Numbered from the stretch's first letter, positions 25,561 through 35,496 are shown. The stretch is DNA of 64,000 bases from Streptomyces sp. RKAG290 (GCF_023701695.1 NZ_JAJOZC010000001.1:1984001-2048000); one strand, 5' to 3'. The notes: a model not told the origin generated them from the sequence alone. Numbers and translations are program-made.

Positions 25561-26662
25561 GGCCCGCGTCCTCGATCTCCGCGCCCGGATAGGGGGTCCG
25601 CTTGCTCACTGTCAGCAGCCGGCGCTGGAACCCGTCCAGGACGATGCCGGGGCGGGCGTGCCGGTCGATGACCGAGGCGGCCTCGGGCGGGACCCCCGCG
25701 GGCCGTTCACCCGCGGTCCAGGCGCGCAGAAAGTCTGCGTGCTCCACGTCGCCGCGCAACCCGTCCACCAGGTGGTGCCGCAGCAGATGGCCGGCGACGT
25801 AGTGGCGGTCGTACGCGCGATGTGCTGCGAGGAACCCGGCCTCGTCCGCGGAGAGTTCGAACGCGGAGCTCAGCGCGAGGCCGAAATCGGCGAACCGGAT
25901 CGAGTGGCCGTCGGTCAGGACGTTGTGGAAGTGGGCGTCGAAGTGGACGAGCCCGCGGGAGCTCATGAAGTCGGCCCCGCGCCGCAGCACCTCGTCCAGC
26001 CATGCGTACGGCGGGCCCTCCCCGCCTCCCCGCGCCGCCTCGCGGCGGTCGGCCAGCCATGCCGCGAGGGTCTGCGGCACGTGTTCCAGGAAGAGCACCA
26101 GACAGTGGGCGGACCGGCCGATGGCCTCCAGCCGGGTCCGTACGGCCGCCGAGCCCTCCCAGTGGGCGACCGCCCCGTCGACGCCACCGAACTCGTCGGC
26201 GAATTCCCGGGGAGCCGTGTCCGGCACGACCCGCCAGTGGTACATCAGCGGGAAGTCCTGGTACTCGTCGCCGAGCACCCAGTTGGTGGTGATCGTGTGC
26301 GCGGCCAGCTCCCGCCAGGCGCCGAAGCCGGCCGAGCCCACCCCGTACTGGTAGAAGGTGGGCAGCCCGAAGAGGTTCGCGGTCGACCGCAGGTTCTCCG
26401 GCCGCAGCTCCAGCTCCGTCAGGGGCACGCGTTTGACGAAGACCCGCGTCCCGCACACGTCCAGCTCCGCCGACCTGCCACCGATGCCGGACCCGAGCGG
26501 CGCGGCCGACCGGACGGCTTCGCTGAGCCGCCGGTCGCTCATCAGCGACAGGTGGGTGGCCACGGGTCCGTAGGCGGCGAGGCGTGCGCGACGCCGTGGG
26601 TCGGGGCGGTGCGCCGGCGCCGCGGCAGCACCCGGGCCGGTACCGTCCGCGGTCTCGTGCAT
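25526..26662 (-). CDS. Kinase-like phosphotransferase (APH/protein-kinase fold)
   Basis: A 378-residue protein with a kinase-like active site: GLVHFDAHFHNVL (catalytic Asp with Asn four residues on) and IRFADFGLALSS (metal-binding Asp). A Lys in CGTRVFVKRVPL fits the ATP-binding strand. I chose ATG 26662 (MHETADGTG); the open frame upstream has no family character. The C-terminal portion is helical. It may phosphorylate a small molecule or a protein; the HFDAHFHNVL form is nearer to choline/aminoglycoside kinases and bacterial protein-kinase-like families than to Pkn-type kinases. Acceptor unknown. Confidence 0.7.
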   Translation of the reverse strand: MHETADGTGPGAAAAPAHRPDPRRRARLAAYGPVATHLSLMSDRRLSEAVRSAAPLGSGIGGRSAELDVCGTRVFVKRVPLTELELRPENLRSTANLFGLPTFYQYGVGSAGFGAWRELAAHTITTNWVLGDEYQDFPLMYHWRVVPDTAPREFADEFGGVDGAVAHWEGSAAVRTRLEAIGRSAHCLVLFLEHVPQTLAAWLADRREAARGGGEGPPYAWLDEVLRRGADFMSSRGLVHFDAHFHNVLTDGHSIRFADFGLALSSAFELSADEAGFLAAHRAYDRHYVAGHLLRHHLVDGLRGDVEHADFLRAWTAGERPAGVPPEAASVIDRHARPGIVLDGFQRRLLTVSKRTPYPGAEIEDAGPTSVPATGARR

Positions 26663-26691
26663 GCGCCCGACTCTACTCAGCCGCCGCCCGC

Positions 26692-27809
26692 TCAGGCAGC
26701 CGACGGACTGCTCCCGCCCTCCGCTATCGCCTCGGCGACCTCCGCCACCCGCGCCTGCTCCTCGACCTCGAAGCGGTCCCGGTCCAGCTGTTCGGCTATC
26801 TCCTCGTCCTGGGCCATGAGCAGGTCCAGGCTGGAGTCGCCGAGTTCGAGGACGCCCATGTCGACGTACGCCTTCTGCAGCCGCTCGCCCCACAGGCCGA
26901 TGTCCTTCACGCACGGGACTATGCGGCTGAACAGGAGCTTGCGGAACAGCTGGAGGAATTCTGAGTGCTCGGAGAGCTCCTTGGCCTCCTTCTTGGCGAT
27001 GCCGAAGTTCTCCAGCACCTCCACGCCGCTGAGCCGGTCACGCATCAGGTAGCAGCCCTCGATGACGAACTCCTCGCGCTCGCGCAGTTCCGCGTCGCTC
27101 AGCTGCTTGTAGTAGTCGCGCAGCGCCATCCGTCCGAAGGCGACGTGCCGGGCCTCGTCCTGCATGACGTACGCGAGGATCTGCTTGGGCAGCGGCTTGG
27201 TCGTGGTGTCGCGGATCATGCCGAACGCGGCCAGGGCCAGGCCCTCGATGAGGACCTGCATGCCGAGGTAGGGCATGTCCCAGCGGGAGTCGCGCAGGGT
27301 GTCGCCCAGCAGGCCCTGGAGGTTGTCGTTGACCGGGTAGAGCATCCCGATCTTCTCGTGCAGGAACCGGCCGTAGATCTCCGCGTGCCGTGCCTCGTCC
27401 ATGGTCTGGGTCGCGGAGTAGAACTTGGCGTCCAGGTCGGGGACGGACTCCACGATCCGGGCCGCGCAGATCATCGCGCCCTGCTCGCCGTGCAGGAACT
27501 GGCTGAACTGCCAGGAGGTGTAGTGCTTGCGCAGCTCGCCCCGGTCCTTCTCGGTCATCTTCGCCCAGTGCGGGGTGCCGTAGAGGGTGAGGGCCTCGTC
27601 GGGGGTGCCGAGGGGGTCGGTGGGGTCGACCTCCAGGCTCCAGTCGATGCGCTTGTTGCCGTCCCACTGCTTGTCCTTGCCCTTCTGGTACAGGGCGAGC
27701 AGACGTTCACGGCCGTCGTCGTAGTCCCAGCTGAAGCGGGCTGCGCCCGAGGCGGGCACCGTCCACAGCGGCTGCTCGGGGCGGTGGTGTAGAGGTCGTG
27801 TGTCGACAC
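26692..27809 (-). CDS. Ferritin-like di-iron protein, start region frameshifted
   Basis: About 372 residues. The metal site is visible as E...ATQTMDEARHAEIYGRF and AYVMQDEARHVAFGRMAL, two DEARH motifs of the ribonucleotide-reductase/AurF-like superfamily. The best start is GTG 27809 behind GAAGGAG (MSTHDLYTTAP). One missing C at 27778-27781 then joins it to EQPLWTVPASGAARFSWDYDDGRERLL; the uninterrupted frame would need a start with a poor ribosome site. The protein would activate oxygen on a di-iron centre. It is divergent from a second di-iron oxygenase across 177 bases. Substrate unknown. Confidence 0.8.
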
Positions 27810-27986
27810 GGACGGCTCCTTCGCCTCGCATGCATCGATAAGTCACCTGGCGCCTGGCTCAGTTGGCAGGTTCACACGTTGGTAGACGCCGGGTCAACAA
27901 GTCGCGCACAAGGGATTGACGGGCTTGCTGACAGGAGGTCTCATAAGAAGTGACCGTCGGTAACCCAGGTGTGAGGTGCCCCAGCG

Positions 27987-28922
27987 ATGACGACAGCGAC
28001 CGAACGCGACGTGCAGATGCTCCGCGATGCGCTGGGCCCCCTCCGGGACCGCGAGCAGATCGCCGAGCGGCTGCTGGAGGCCTCGGCCAAGCACTCCTTC
28101 GACCCCGACAAGGAGCTCGACTGGGACGCGGCGATCGAGGACGGCAAGTGGTTCTGGCCGCCGGAGCTGGTCTCCCTCTACGACACCCCGCTGTGGCGCA
28201 GGATGTCCCAGGACCAGCGCTTCGAGCTCGCCCGGCACGAGGCGGCCTCGCTGGCCTCGCTCGGCATCTGGTTCGAGATCATCCTGATGCAGCTGCTGGT
28301 CCGCCACATCTACGACAAGTCGGTGACCAGCAACCACGTCCGCTACGCACTCACCGAGATAGCCGACGAGTGCCGGCACTCGATGATGTTCGGCCGGATG
28401 ATCACCTGGGGCGGCGCGCCCGCCTACCCCGTGCCGCGCAGGTACCACAATCTGGCCCGGGTACTGAAGACCGTCTCCACCACCCCCGGTTCGTTCGCGG
28501 CCACCCTGCTCGGCGAGGAGATCCTCGACTGGATGCAGCGGCTGACCTTCCCCGACGAGCGCGTCCAGACCCTGGTGCGCGGCGTGACCCGCATCCATGT
28601 GGTCGAGGAGGCCCGGCACGTGCGGTACGCCCGCGAGGAGCTGCGCCGCCAGATGGTGACCGCACCGCGCTGGGAGCGCGAACTCACCCGGGTGAGCTGC
28701 GGGGAGGCGGCCCGCGTCTTCTCCGTCTGCTTCGTCAACCCGCAGGTGTACGCACACGTCGGCCTGGACCCGCAGGAGGCCGTGGCCCAGGTCCGGGCGA
28801 GCGGGCACCGGGCGGAGGTCATGCAGTCGGGCGCCAGGCGGCTGACCGACTTCTTCGAAGACATCGGAGTCCTCAACGGAGTGGGGCGCAGGCTGTGGAA
28901 GAGCTCGGGACTGCTTGCCTGA
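27987..28922 (+). CDS. AurF-like di-iron oxygenase
   Basis: A 311-residue protein of the AurF (p-aminobenzoate N-oxygenase) family. Metal ligands are expected in LARHEAASLASLGIWFE, ALTEIADECRHSMMFGRM, LLGEEILDWMQ and RIHVVEEARHVRYAREEL, all seen. Family members oxidise amines or are of unknown function; most streptomycete genomes have a conserved copy without a known product. It faces the other di-iron gene and is followed 52 bases later by a TetR regulator gene on the same strand, which may control it. Confidence 0.85.
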   Translation: MTTATERDVQMLRDALGPLRDREQIAERLLEASAKHSFDPDKELDWDAAIEDGKWFWPPELVSLYDTPLWRRMSQDQRFELARHEAASLASLGIWFEIILMQLLVRHIYDKSVTSNHVRYALTEIADECRHSMMFGRMITWGGAPAYPVPRRYHNLARVLKTVSTTPGSFAATLLGEEILDWMQRLTFPDERVQTLVRGVTRIHVVEEARHVRYAREELRRQMVTAPRWERELTRVSCGEAARVFSVCFVNPQVYAHVGLDPQEAVAQVRASGHRAEVMQSGARRLTDFFEDIGVLNGVGRRLWKSSGLLA

Positions 28923-28974
28923 CCGGGCCGCCCGCCCCCGGCCCGCCGGGGCGGCAGGCCGTAGGCTGCCTGGT

Positions 28975-29727
28975 ATGACCCCTGCCGCAGCCGCGCCGCC
29001 GACCCGTGCGTACCGAAGGCTCAGCGTCGAGGAGCGGCGCACCCAGCTCCTGGGTGCGGCGCTCACCCTCTTCGCGCACCGGGCCCCCGACGAGGTCTCG
29101 CTGGACGAGGTCGCGACGGTGGCCGGGGTGTCCCGCCCGCTGGTCTACCGCTACTTCCCCGGCGGGCGGCAGCAGTTGTACGAGGCGGCCCTGAGGTCCG
29201 CCGCCGAGGAACTGATCCTGTGCTTCGCCGAACCGGCCGTGGGCCCGCCCACGGAACGGGTGACCCGGGTCCTGGACCGCTACCTGGCCTTCGTCGACCA
29301 GCACGACGCCGGTTTCAGCGCACTGCTGCGCGGCGGCAGCGTCGCCGAGACGTCCCGGACGAGCACGATCGTCGACGAGGTACGGCGGGCGGCCGCCGAC
29401 CAGATACTCCTGCACCTGGGCCGGGGCGCGGGCAGTGAACCCGGGCCGCGGCTGCGGATGATGGTGCGCACCTGGATCGCGGCCGTCGAGGCGGCCTCAC
29501 TGATCTGGCTGGACGAGGAGAAGCAGCCGGCCGCGTCCGAGCTGCGCGACTGGCTCGTCGACCAGTTCATCGGGCTGCTCGCGGTCACCGCGGCCACCGA
29601 CCCGGGAACCGCGGCCGCGGTGGCCGAACTGCTGCCGCTGGAGACCGCGGCGGGCCCGGCCGGCCGGCTGGCGGCCCGGCTGATCCCGGTGGTCGGCGGG
29701 GCGGCGCATCTGCTGCCGCCGGACTGA
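28975..29727 (+). CDS. TetR-family transcriptional regulator
   Basis: A 250-residue repressor-type protein. The N-terminal helix-turn-helix is typical: [54 protein letters not shown]. The long C-terminal domain would bind a ligand and dimerise. It begins 52 bases after the AurF-like gene, so it may control that gene and the divergent di-iron gene. No clear palindrome was found in the 27810-27986 promoter region, so the target is inferred. Start ATG 28975 is well placed before the first helix. Confidence 0.88.
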   Translation: MTPAAAAPPTRAYRRLSVEERRTQLLGAALTLFAHRAPDEVSLDEVATVAGVSRPLVYRYFPGGRQQLYEAALRSAAEELILCFAEPAVGPPTERVTRVLDRYLAFVDQHDAGFSALLRGGSVAETSRTSTIVDEVRRAAADQILLHLGRGAGSEPGPRLRMMVRTWIAAVEAASLIWLDEEKQPAASELRDWLVDQFIGLLAVTAATDPGTAAAVAELLPLETAAGPAGRLAARLIPVVGGAAHLLPPD

Positions 29728-29744
29728 TCGGTCAGACTGGGGCG

Positions 29745-30014
29745 GTGAGAAGCGAGAACACCCCCTTCGCCGGCGGCCCGCTGGACGGCCGGGTACTGCC
29801 CGTGCTCGTCGGCGCCACCGGCCACCCGCCCAAGTGGTACGAGGTCCCGGTCCCGGACGCCACCGGCGGCCCGGCCACCGTGCACGCCTACCGCAGGGTC
29901 CCGGCCGGGCACACCAAGCGGCTGGGCATCCAGCGCGGCTGGTTGTACGAGTACGCCCCGGGCGGCCGCGAGCGCCACGGCCCCAAGTGGCCCTGGTCGA
30001 AGCCGGGTCAGTAA
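29745..30014 (+). CDS. Small conserved-type hypothetical protein
   Basis: An 89-residue protein starting at GTG 29745, 17 bases after the TetR gene. It has no signal peptide or membrane helix. It contains [19 protein letters not shown] and [18 protein letters not shown], a basic, Trp/Tyr-rich C-terminus. Codon use is normal for the genome, which supports a real gene. I do not recognise the family. Confidence 0.6.
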   Translation: MRSENTPFAGGPLDGRVLPVLVGATGHPPKWYEVPVPDATGGPATVHAYRRVPAGHTKRLGIQRGWLYEYAPGGRERHGPKWPWSKPGQ

Positions 30015-30107
30015 ATGCGCTGAAATGGGGCGGGGTGGCCTTTCGGTCTAAGATCGGCGATCTGGTCCGAGGACGGTCGCGAGAGGCCGGTCACAAGGGG
30101 GTGCGCC

Positions 30108-32777
30108 ATGGAGGCGCTGCGTCAGGATGATCCACGCCACTTCGGCCCGTACACCACGCTGGCGCGTTTCCGTGAGACGGCGGCAGCGGTGCAGTACCTC
30201 GCGCGTGAGGCGACTTCGCGGGACATCGCCGTCATCACCGCGGCACGGCCCGCGCTCGCCGCGCTGCCCGCCTTCCGGCGCCGCTTCCAGGCGGAGGCAC
30301 GCACCGCGGACCGGCTGGCCGGGGGCTGGGTGGCGGCTCAGCTCGACACCCGCACGGACGGACCCGAGGACGACGCACGCCTGTGGACCGCCTCGGCGTA
30401 CGTACCGGCACTGACGCTCGCCGAGGCCATCGAGATCGCCGGGCCGCTGCCCGAGCGTGCCGTGCGGATACTGGGCGCGGGCGTCGCCGAGACACTCTCC
30501 CGGGTGCACGCCACCGGAGCCGTACTGCACGGCCTCGCCCCCAGGACGGTGCTGCTGGCGGAGGACGGGCCGCGGCTCACGGCCTTCGGCCCCCTGGGCG
30601 CCGCGGCCGAGGCCGAGGCGCGGCCGGGCGGGCAGCTCTCCGTGCGGCTCGGTTACCTGACCCCGGAGCAGGTGGAGGGCAAGGAGGCCGGGCCGGCCTC
30701 GGACATCTTCGTGCTGGGCCTGCTGCTCGCGTACGCGGCGACGGGCAGTACCCCGCTGGCGGACGGCCCGGTGACCGAGGCCGCCGAACGGATCGCCCAC
30801 ACGGACCCGGAACTGGCCGCCGTGCCGGACGCGCTGCGCGACCTGGTCGCGCGCTGCCTGGCGAAGGACCCGGCCGACCGGCCGGCTGCGGGGGCGGTGG
30901 CTGCGGAGCTGGCCCTGGAGGGTGCGGCCGGACTGGCCAAGGGCGACTGGCTGCCGGGACCGCTCTCGGCGGCCGTGGCCGAACAGGGCCTGCGTGCCGA
31001 GGCGTTGGACGCCGCGCCGCCCGCCGTCGAGGACTCGGTGCCCGCGCGGGACGCGAGCGATGCACCTGCCGTGACCGGCGTGCAGGACCGGGCCCCGGAC
31101 GCGGTGGGCGTCCCCGGCGGCGCCGAAGTTCCGGACGTGCAGGACTCCGTGGTGCCCGCGGCCGCTCCGGCCGGCGGCGGCGCACCGGACGCGCCCGCCC
31201 CCAGGGACACCAGGACCGCCCAGTTCGGGATCATCGATCACCACGCCCCGCGGCCCGACCGGGCGACGACCCAGCTCTCGATGCCGCGCGAGCTGCCCGG
31301 ACCGCCGGTGGCCGGACCCCCGGTGGCCGGTCCGCCGGCGGCCTTCCCCGCTCTCCCCGCCCTCCCCGGGCCTGTGGTCCCGCAGGCGCTGCCCGTGCAC
31401 GTCCCTGCGGCGCCCTTCCCCTCCGCCACTCCCCCGCCCGCCCCCAAGTCCGCCGCGGCCGACCGCCGGACCCTGCTGATCGGGGCGGCCGCCGGGGTCG
31501 CCGGGCTCCTCGTGGGGGGCGGCGGGGTGCTCGCGCTCGGGCCGGGCGACGACGCGAAGTCCACGGCCGACGACAAGCCCGCCCCGGACACCGCCCGGCC
31601 CACGGTCGCCGGACTGCCCCCGCAGCCGCGCTGGATCTACACCCACCCGGCTGCCGAGACGGTCCCCCTCACCGCCGCCGTGTGGAACGACCGGCTGCTG
31701 GTGCTGACCGACGAGACCCAGGCCTCCGCCGTCGACCTGCGCACCGGACGCCGGGTCTGGGAGAGCGCGGACGCCGCCAAGGGCCAGGCCGCCGTGCCGG
31801 CCGGCAAGGAGTTCTGCTTCATCGCCGGCCCTTCCGAGTTCCTGTGGCTCTCGGCGAAGGACGGCCGGGTGGCCCACCGGGTGGCGTACGCCGACGGCTT
31901 CGCGGGAGCGCCCTACCTGGCGGTGCCCCAGCTCGTCGGCGCGTCCGGGGCGACCATCTGGTTCACCGGCTCCACGAAGGTCACGGTGAAGGCGCCCAAG
32001 CCGAAGAAGGGCAAGAAGCGCGGCAAGGACGAGCAGGTCGTCAAGTCGTACCTGTTCGCGTACGACGTCGAGCAGCGCAAGGAGCTGTGGCGGACTTCCG
32101 TGCCCACCGGCCGCGGCCCGGTCGCGCCGGTGTACAAACTGATCGCGGAGCGGCCGGACGACATCGTCGTACGGCAGCACCGGCTGTCGCTCACCCCGGC
32201 GGACGTGAAGGCCGGCAAGGGCAAGGGCCGCTTCCGCAGTTTCGACCGGAAGACCGGGAAGCTCCAGTGGACCGAGGCGTTCGGCACCGTGACCGCCGAC
32301 GGGGCGGCCATGGGCGACGAGGAAGGGACGCTGTACGCGGCGGTCGGTGACGACCTGCGGGCGTTCGAGACCGGCAGCGGGAAGCCGAAGTGGACGCTCA
32401 ACGGCACTCGCGGCTCCCTTTTCGGGACGTCGGTCGAGGCGGGCGCGCTGCTGCACACCACGAACCGCAACCAGGAAGTGGGCGCGGTCGAACGGGGGAC
32501 CGGGCGGCTGCGGTGGCGGCGCTCGACCGAGGGGATGCTCACCGGCTGGGCGCCCGCGCTGACCGTCAGCAGCAGCGGCGGCACGCTGCTCGCCGCGGGC
32601 TCCGGCCAGGTCTGCGCGTTCGCGGCGGCCGACGGGCGGCGGCTGTGGAAGTTCCAGGACATCGGCGCCCAGGACCCGAAGGGCGCGACGGTCACCGACC
32701 CTTACCAGGTGCTGGCAGCCGGGAAGAGCGCGATCGTCCGGCGCGGCCGGGTGACGTACGCGTTCCCCGTCGACTGA
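30108..32777 (+). CDS. Pseudokinase with membrane anchor and PQQ-like beta-propeller
   Basis: An 889-residue protein. Residues 1-280 have a Ser/Thr-kinase-like fold, but the catalytic motifs are degenerate: the HRD-loop position reads LHGLAPRTVLL and the DFG position reads AFGPLG, with no clear ATP-binding Lys. The late kinase region is still recognisable (GYLTPEQVEGKEAGPASDIFVLGLLLAYAATGSTPL). Then come a long Ala/Pro-rich linker, one TM helix near residue 460 (LLIGAAAGVAGLLVGGGGVLAL), and an outer domain of PQQ-type repeats (DLRTGRRVWES, DRKTGKLQWTE, FETGSGKPKWTL). It probably binds a signal outside the cell and acts as a scaffold inside. Confidence 0.82.
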   Translation: MEALRQDDPRHFGPYTTLARFRETAAAVQYLAREATSRDIAVITAARPALAALPAFRRRFQAEARTADRLAGGWVAAQLDTRTDGPEDDARLWTASAYVPALTLAEAIEIAGPLPERAVRILGAGVAETLSRVHATGAVLHGLAPRTVLLAEDGPRLTAFGPLGAAAEAEARPGGQLSVRLGYLTPEQVEGKEAGPASDIFVLGLLLAYAATGSTPLADGPVTEAAERIAHTDPELAAVPDALRDLVARCLAKDPADRPAAGAVAAELALEGAAGLAKGDWLPGPLSAAVAEQGLRAEALDAAPPAVEDSVPARDASDAPAVTGVQDRAPDAVGVPGGAEVPDVQDSVVPAAAPAGGGAPDAPAPRDTRTAQFGIIDHHAPRPDRATTQLSMPRELPGPPVAGPPVAGPPAAFPALPALPGPVVPQALPVHVPAAPFPSATPPPAPKSAAADRRTLLIGAAAGVAGLLVGGGGVLALGPGDDAKSTADDKPAPDTARPTVAGLPPQPRWIYTHPAAETVPLTAAVWNDRLLVLTDETQASAVDLRTGRRVWESADAAKGQAAVPAGKEFCFIAGPSEFLWLSAKDGRVAHRVAYADGFAGAPYLAVPQLVGASGATIWFTGSTKVTVKAPKPKKGKKRGKDEQVVKSYLFAYDVEQRKELWRTSVPTGRGPVAPVYKLIAERPDDIVVRQHRLSLTPADVKAGKGKGRFRSFDRKTGKLQWTEAFGTVTADGAAMGDEEGTLYAAVGDDLRAFETGSGKPKWTLNGTRGSLFGTSVEAGALLHTTNRNQEVGAVERGTGRLRWRRSTEGMLTGWAPALTVSSSGGTLLAAGSGQVCAFAAADGRRLWKFQDIGAQDPKGATVTDPYQVLAAGKSAIVRRGRVTYAFPVD

Positions 32778-32965
32778 CCGGGCAGCGGCGACGGCGGATG
32801 CGGCCTTGGTGAGGTCACCGGCGCCGCACCCGCCGCCTTCCGGGGGACCGGCCCGTCGCCACGCCGCCGGGTTCTTGCATCGCCTGACGGTAGGTGAGCG
32901 TATGGAGGAATTGCGCTCACTCATGGGGTAGTCCCACGATTCACCCCTTCATCGGAGGTGATGTC

Positions 32966-34153
32966 GTGCCGGGCAGAGTCCTGCGCTCCCTCGCGACGGC
33001 GACGCTGGCCGCCGTCGTGGTGACCTCGCCGGCCGCCGCCGTGGCCGCCCCCTCGCCCGCTCCCTCGGGCCCCGGCTCCGGCACGGACGCCGAGGGCGCC
33101 GCGGCCCCGGAGGCCGCAGGCACCGGTGTCGCCTCGCTGCTGGGCCGGCTGCAGAAGCTGTACCAGCAGGCCGAGGAGGCGACCGAGACGTACAACGGGA
33201 CGGCGGCCGAGCTCAAGAAGCGGACGGCGGAGGCGAAGAGGCTGGACGCCGCGCTCGTCACCGCCCGGCTCTCGCTGGCCCGCAGCCGTGACGACGCCGG
33301 GCGGCTGGCCCGCGAGCAGTACCAGGGCCGTTCCGACTTCTCCTCGTACCTGCAGCTCCTGCTGGGCCGCGACCCGGCGCAGGCCCTGGACCAGGGGCAG
33401 GTCATCCAGCGGCTGGCCGCCGGGCGGGTGGCGACCGTGAAGCGGTTCAGCGGCGCCGAGAAGCGCGCCGACGAGCTGGCGAGGGAGTCCCGCAAGGTGC
33501 TGGACAGGCAGCAGGTGCTGGCCGCGCGGCAGAAGAAGGAACGCGACGCGGTCCACAAGCGCCTCAAGGACGTCGAGGCGATGCTCGCCGCGCTCTCCGT
33601 GGACCAGCTCGCCGATGTGTCCAGCCTTGAGCGGAAGGGCACGGAGAAGGCCCAGGGCGCCCTGGTCGCCTCGGGAGCCCTGTCCTCGGCCAGGCCGCCG
33701 TCCGAGGAGGGCGGCGAGGCCGTCCGGTACGCGATCGGGCAGATCGGCAAGCCGTACGTGTGGGGCGCCGAGGGCCCCGGCTCGTTCGACTGCTCCGGAC
33801 TCACCTCGCAGGCCTGGGCGAGCGCCGGCCGGACCATTCCGCGTACCTCGCAGGAGCAGTGGCGACAGCTGCGGAAGGTGGCGGTGAGCGCGCTGCGCCC
33901 GGGCGACCTGGTGATCTACTTCCCGAAGGCGACCCACGTCGCCCTGTACATCGGCAACGGCCTGGTGGTGCAGGCGCCCCGGCCGGGGTCCCAAGTCAAG
34001 GTCTCGCCGTTGGCGTCGAACCCCCTGCTGGGCGCTGTCCGGCCCGACCCGGAGAGTGCGCCGCTGAGCACGTACCAGGCGCCGGAGCTCCCCCAGGACG
34101 CGTCCGACGGCTCCGACGAGGGGTACGGCGAGTCCTCGTCCCCCGACGCGTGA
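32966..34153 (+). CDS. Secreted NlpC/P60 peptidoglycan endopeptidase with coiled coil
   Basis: A 395-residue cell-wall hydrolase. I chose GTG 32966, preceded by GGAGG at 32954-32958, because it opens a proper signal peptide (VLRSLATATLAAVVVTSPAAAVAA). A coiled-coil region of about 150 residues follows. The catalytic domain has Cys in YVWGAEGPGSFDCSGLTSQAW, His in KATHVALYIGNGLVVQAP, and the third polar residue after it. It cleaves peptide cross-bridges in peptidoglycan, like RipA or SwlA-type enzymes. A convergent hairpin follows. I looked for a c-di-AMP riboswitch in the 188-base leader and did not see one. Confidence 0.9.
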   Translation: MPGRVLRSLATATLAAVVVTSPAAAVAAPSPAPSGPGSGTDAEGAAAPEAAGTGVASLLGRLQKLYQQAEEATETYNGTAAELKKRTAEAKRLDAALVTARLSLARSRDDAGRLAREQYQGRSDFSSYLQLLLGRDPAQALDQGQVIQRLAAGRVATVKRFSGAEKRADELARESRKVLDRQQVLAARQKKERDAVHKRLKDVEAMLAALSVDQLADVSSLERKGTEKAQGALVASGALSSARPPSEEGGEAVRYAIGQIGKPYVWGAEGPGSFDCSGLTSQAWASAGRTIPRTSQEQWRQLRKVAVSALRPGDLVIYFPKATHVALYIGNGLVVQAPRPGSQVKVSPLASNPLLGAVRPDPESAPLSTYQAPELPQDASDGSDEGYGESSSPDA

Positions 34154-34170
34154 CAGCTGCCGTACGCGAG

Positions 34171-34223
34171 TCGGCCGGGCCGGGCAGCGTCGGTGACAGC
34201 GACGTGCCCCGGCCCGGCCGGTT
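34171..34223 (+). terminator. Hairpin shared by convergent genes
   Basis: CGGCCGGGCCGGG and CCCGGCCCGGCCG form a GC-rich stem, extended by imperfect pairing inside the loop. It lies between the NlpC/P60 gene and the leftward StyA-like gene and can terminate both. Confidence 0.7.
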
Positions 34224-34238
34224 CGTTCAGGCGGTGGA

Positions 34239-35474
34239 TCAGGCCCCGGACACCGAAGCCAGGTACGCGTTCGTCTTGTCCGGCTCGAAGAAGAAGTTCT
34301 CGAAGTCCGCCGGGTCGTTGAACCCGTTGGCGAAGCGGTCGGCGACCGGCTGGAGCTGGCCGGCGGCGCCGATCAGGTTCAGCACGTGCTCCGGCGGAAC
34401 GCCGAGCATCGCGTTCGTCCACTTCGTGACGTGCTGGGCGGTGTCCCAGTAGCGGTCGAACGTGGACTGCATCCACTGCTCGTCGAACTCGCCGTCGCCG
34501 CGCTCGATGATCGAGTCCAGGTAGGCGTTGGCACACTTGGAGGCCGAGTTGGAGCCCTGCCCGGTGATCGGGTCGTTGGCGACGACCACGTCCGCCACGC
34601 CGAGCACCAGGCCACCGCCGGGCAGCCGGCCGACCGGCTTGCGGACGGTCGGGGCGTAACGGCCCGCCAGGGTGCCGTTGGCGTCGGTCAGTTCGACCTT
34701 GGTGGCGCGTGCGTACTCCCACGGCGTGAACTTCTCCATGAGCTCCAGCGTCTTGGCGAGGTGCTCCGAGGGGTCCTTGATGCCCTGGAAGGCGTCGAGC
34801 GGGCCGCCCGGGATGCCCTCCCAGAACAGGATGTCGGCGCGGCCCGACGTGGTCAGGGTCGGCATCACGAAGAGCTCGCCGACGCCCGGCACCAGGTTGC
34901 AGCGGACCGCGTCGAACTCGGGGTGCTCGGGCCGCGGGCCCATGCCGTGGACGTACGAGACGGCCAGCGCACGCTGCGGGGCGTCGAACGGCGAGCGGGA
35001 CGCGTCCCGGCCGAACATGGAGACCAGTTCGCCCTTGCCCGCGGAGACCATCACCAGGTCGTAGGTGCGGGAGAAGTAGTCCAGGTCCGAGACGGCCGCA
35101 CCGTGGATGACGAGCTGTCCGCCGCGCTGGGCGAAGGTCTCCATCCAGCCGGCCATCTTCACCCGCTGGTCCACGGACTGGGCGAAGCCGTCCAGCTTGC
35201 CGACCCAGTCGATGGCGCGTGAGGAGTCGGGCGCGGCGACCGAGACGCCGAGGCCCTCGATCCGCGGGGCCTGGGACTCCCAGAAGTTGAGCTGGTAGTC
35301 CCGCTCGTGCTGGAGCGCGGTGTGGAACATGCACTGCGTCGACATGACCCGGCCGGAGCGGATCTCGTCGGCGGTGCGGTTGGACATCAGGGTGACTTCG
35401 TACCCTCGGGACTGCAGTCCGAGGGCGAGCTGGAGCCCGGACTGGCCGGCTCCGACTATCAGTATCTTCCGCAT
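34239..35474 (-). CDS. StyA-type flavoprotein monooxygenase
   Basis: A 411-residue FAD protein of the styrene/indole monooxygenase class. The FAD-binding GAGQSGLQLA is at residues 8-17; GRVMSTQCMFHTALQHERD and ANDPITGQGSNSASKCANAY (second FAD site) are family-typical. These enzymes take reduced FAD from a separate reductase and epoxidise alkenes or oxidise indole. No reductase gene is adjacent. The gene is the last of the leftward conservon operon, 22 bases after the GTPase, an arrangement known from other streptomycete conservons. Natural substrate unknown. Confidence 0.87.
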   Translation of the reverse strand: MRKILIVGAGQSGLQLALGLQSRGYEVTLMSNRTADEIRSGRVMSTQCMFHTALQHERDYQLNFWESQAPRIEGLGVSVAAPDSSRAIDWVGKLDGFAQSVDQRVKMAGWMETFAQRGGQLVIHGAAVSDLDYFSRTYDLVMVSAGKGELVSMFGRDASRSPFDAPQRALAVSYVHGMGPRPEHPEFDAVRCNLVPGVGELFVMPTLTTSGRADILFWEGIPGGPLDAFQGIKDPSEHLAKTLELMEKFTPWEYARATKVELTDANGTLAGRYAPTVRKPVGRLPGGGLVLGVADVVVANDPITGQGSNSASKCANAYLDSIIERGDGEFDEQWMQSTFDRYWDTAQHVTKWTNAMLGVPPEHVLNLIGAAGQLQPVADRFANGFNDPADFENFFFEPDKTNAYLASVSGA

Positions 35475-35496
35475 CGCGGTTCTCCGTTGTGTGTAG

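Noticed and set aside
27916..27946. TTGACG ... TCATAA promoter before the AurF-like gene
   Set aside because: The 19-base spacing and weak -10 match make it unconvincing. No clear TetR-type palindrome lies there either.
32778..32965. c-di-AMP (ydaO) riboswitch before the NlpC/P60 gene
   Set aside because: Such riboswitches often precede wall hydrolase genes, but I could not find the conserved core in this 188-base leader.
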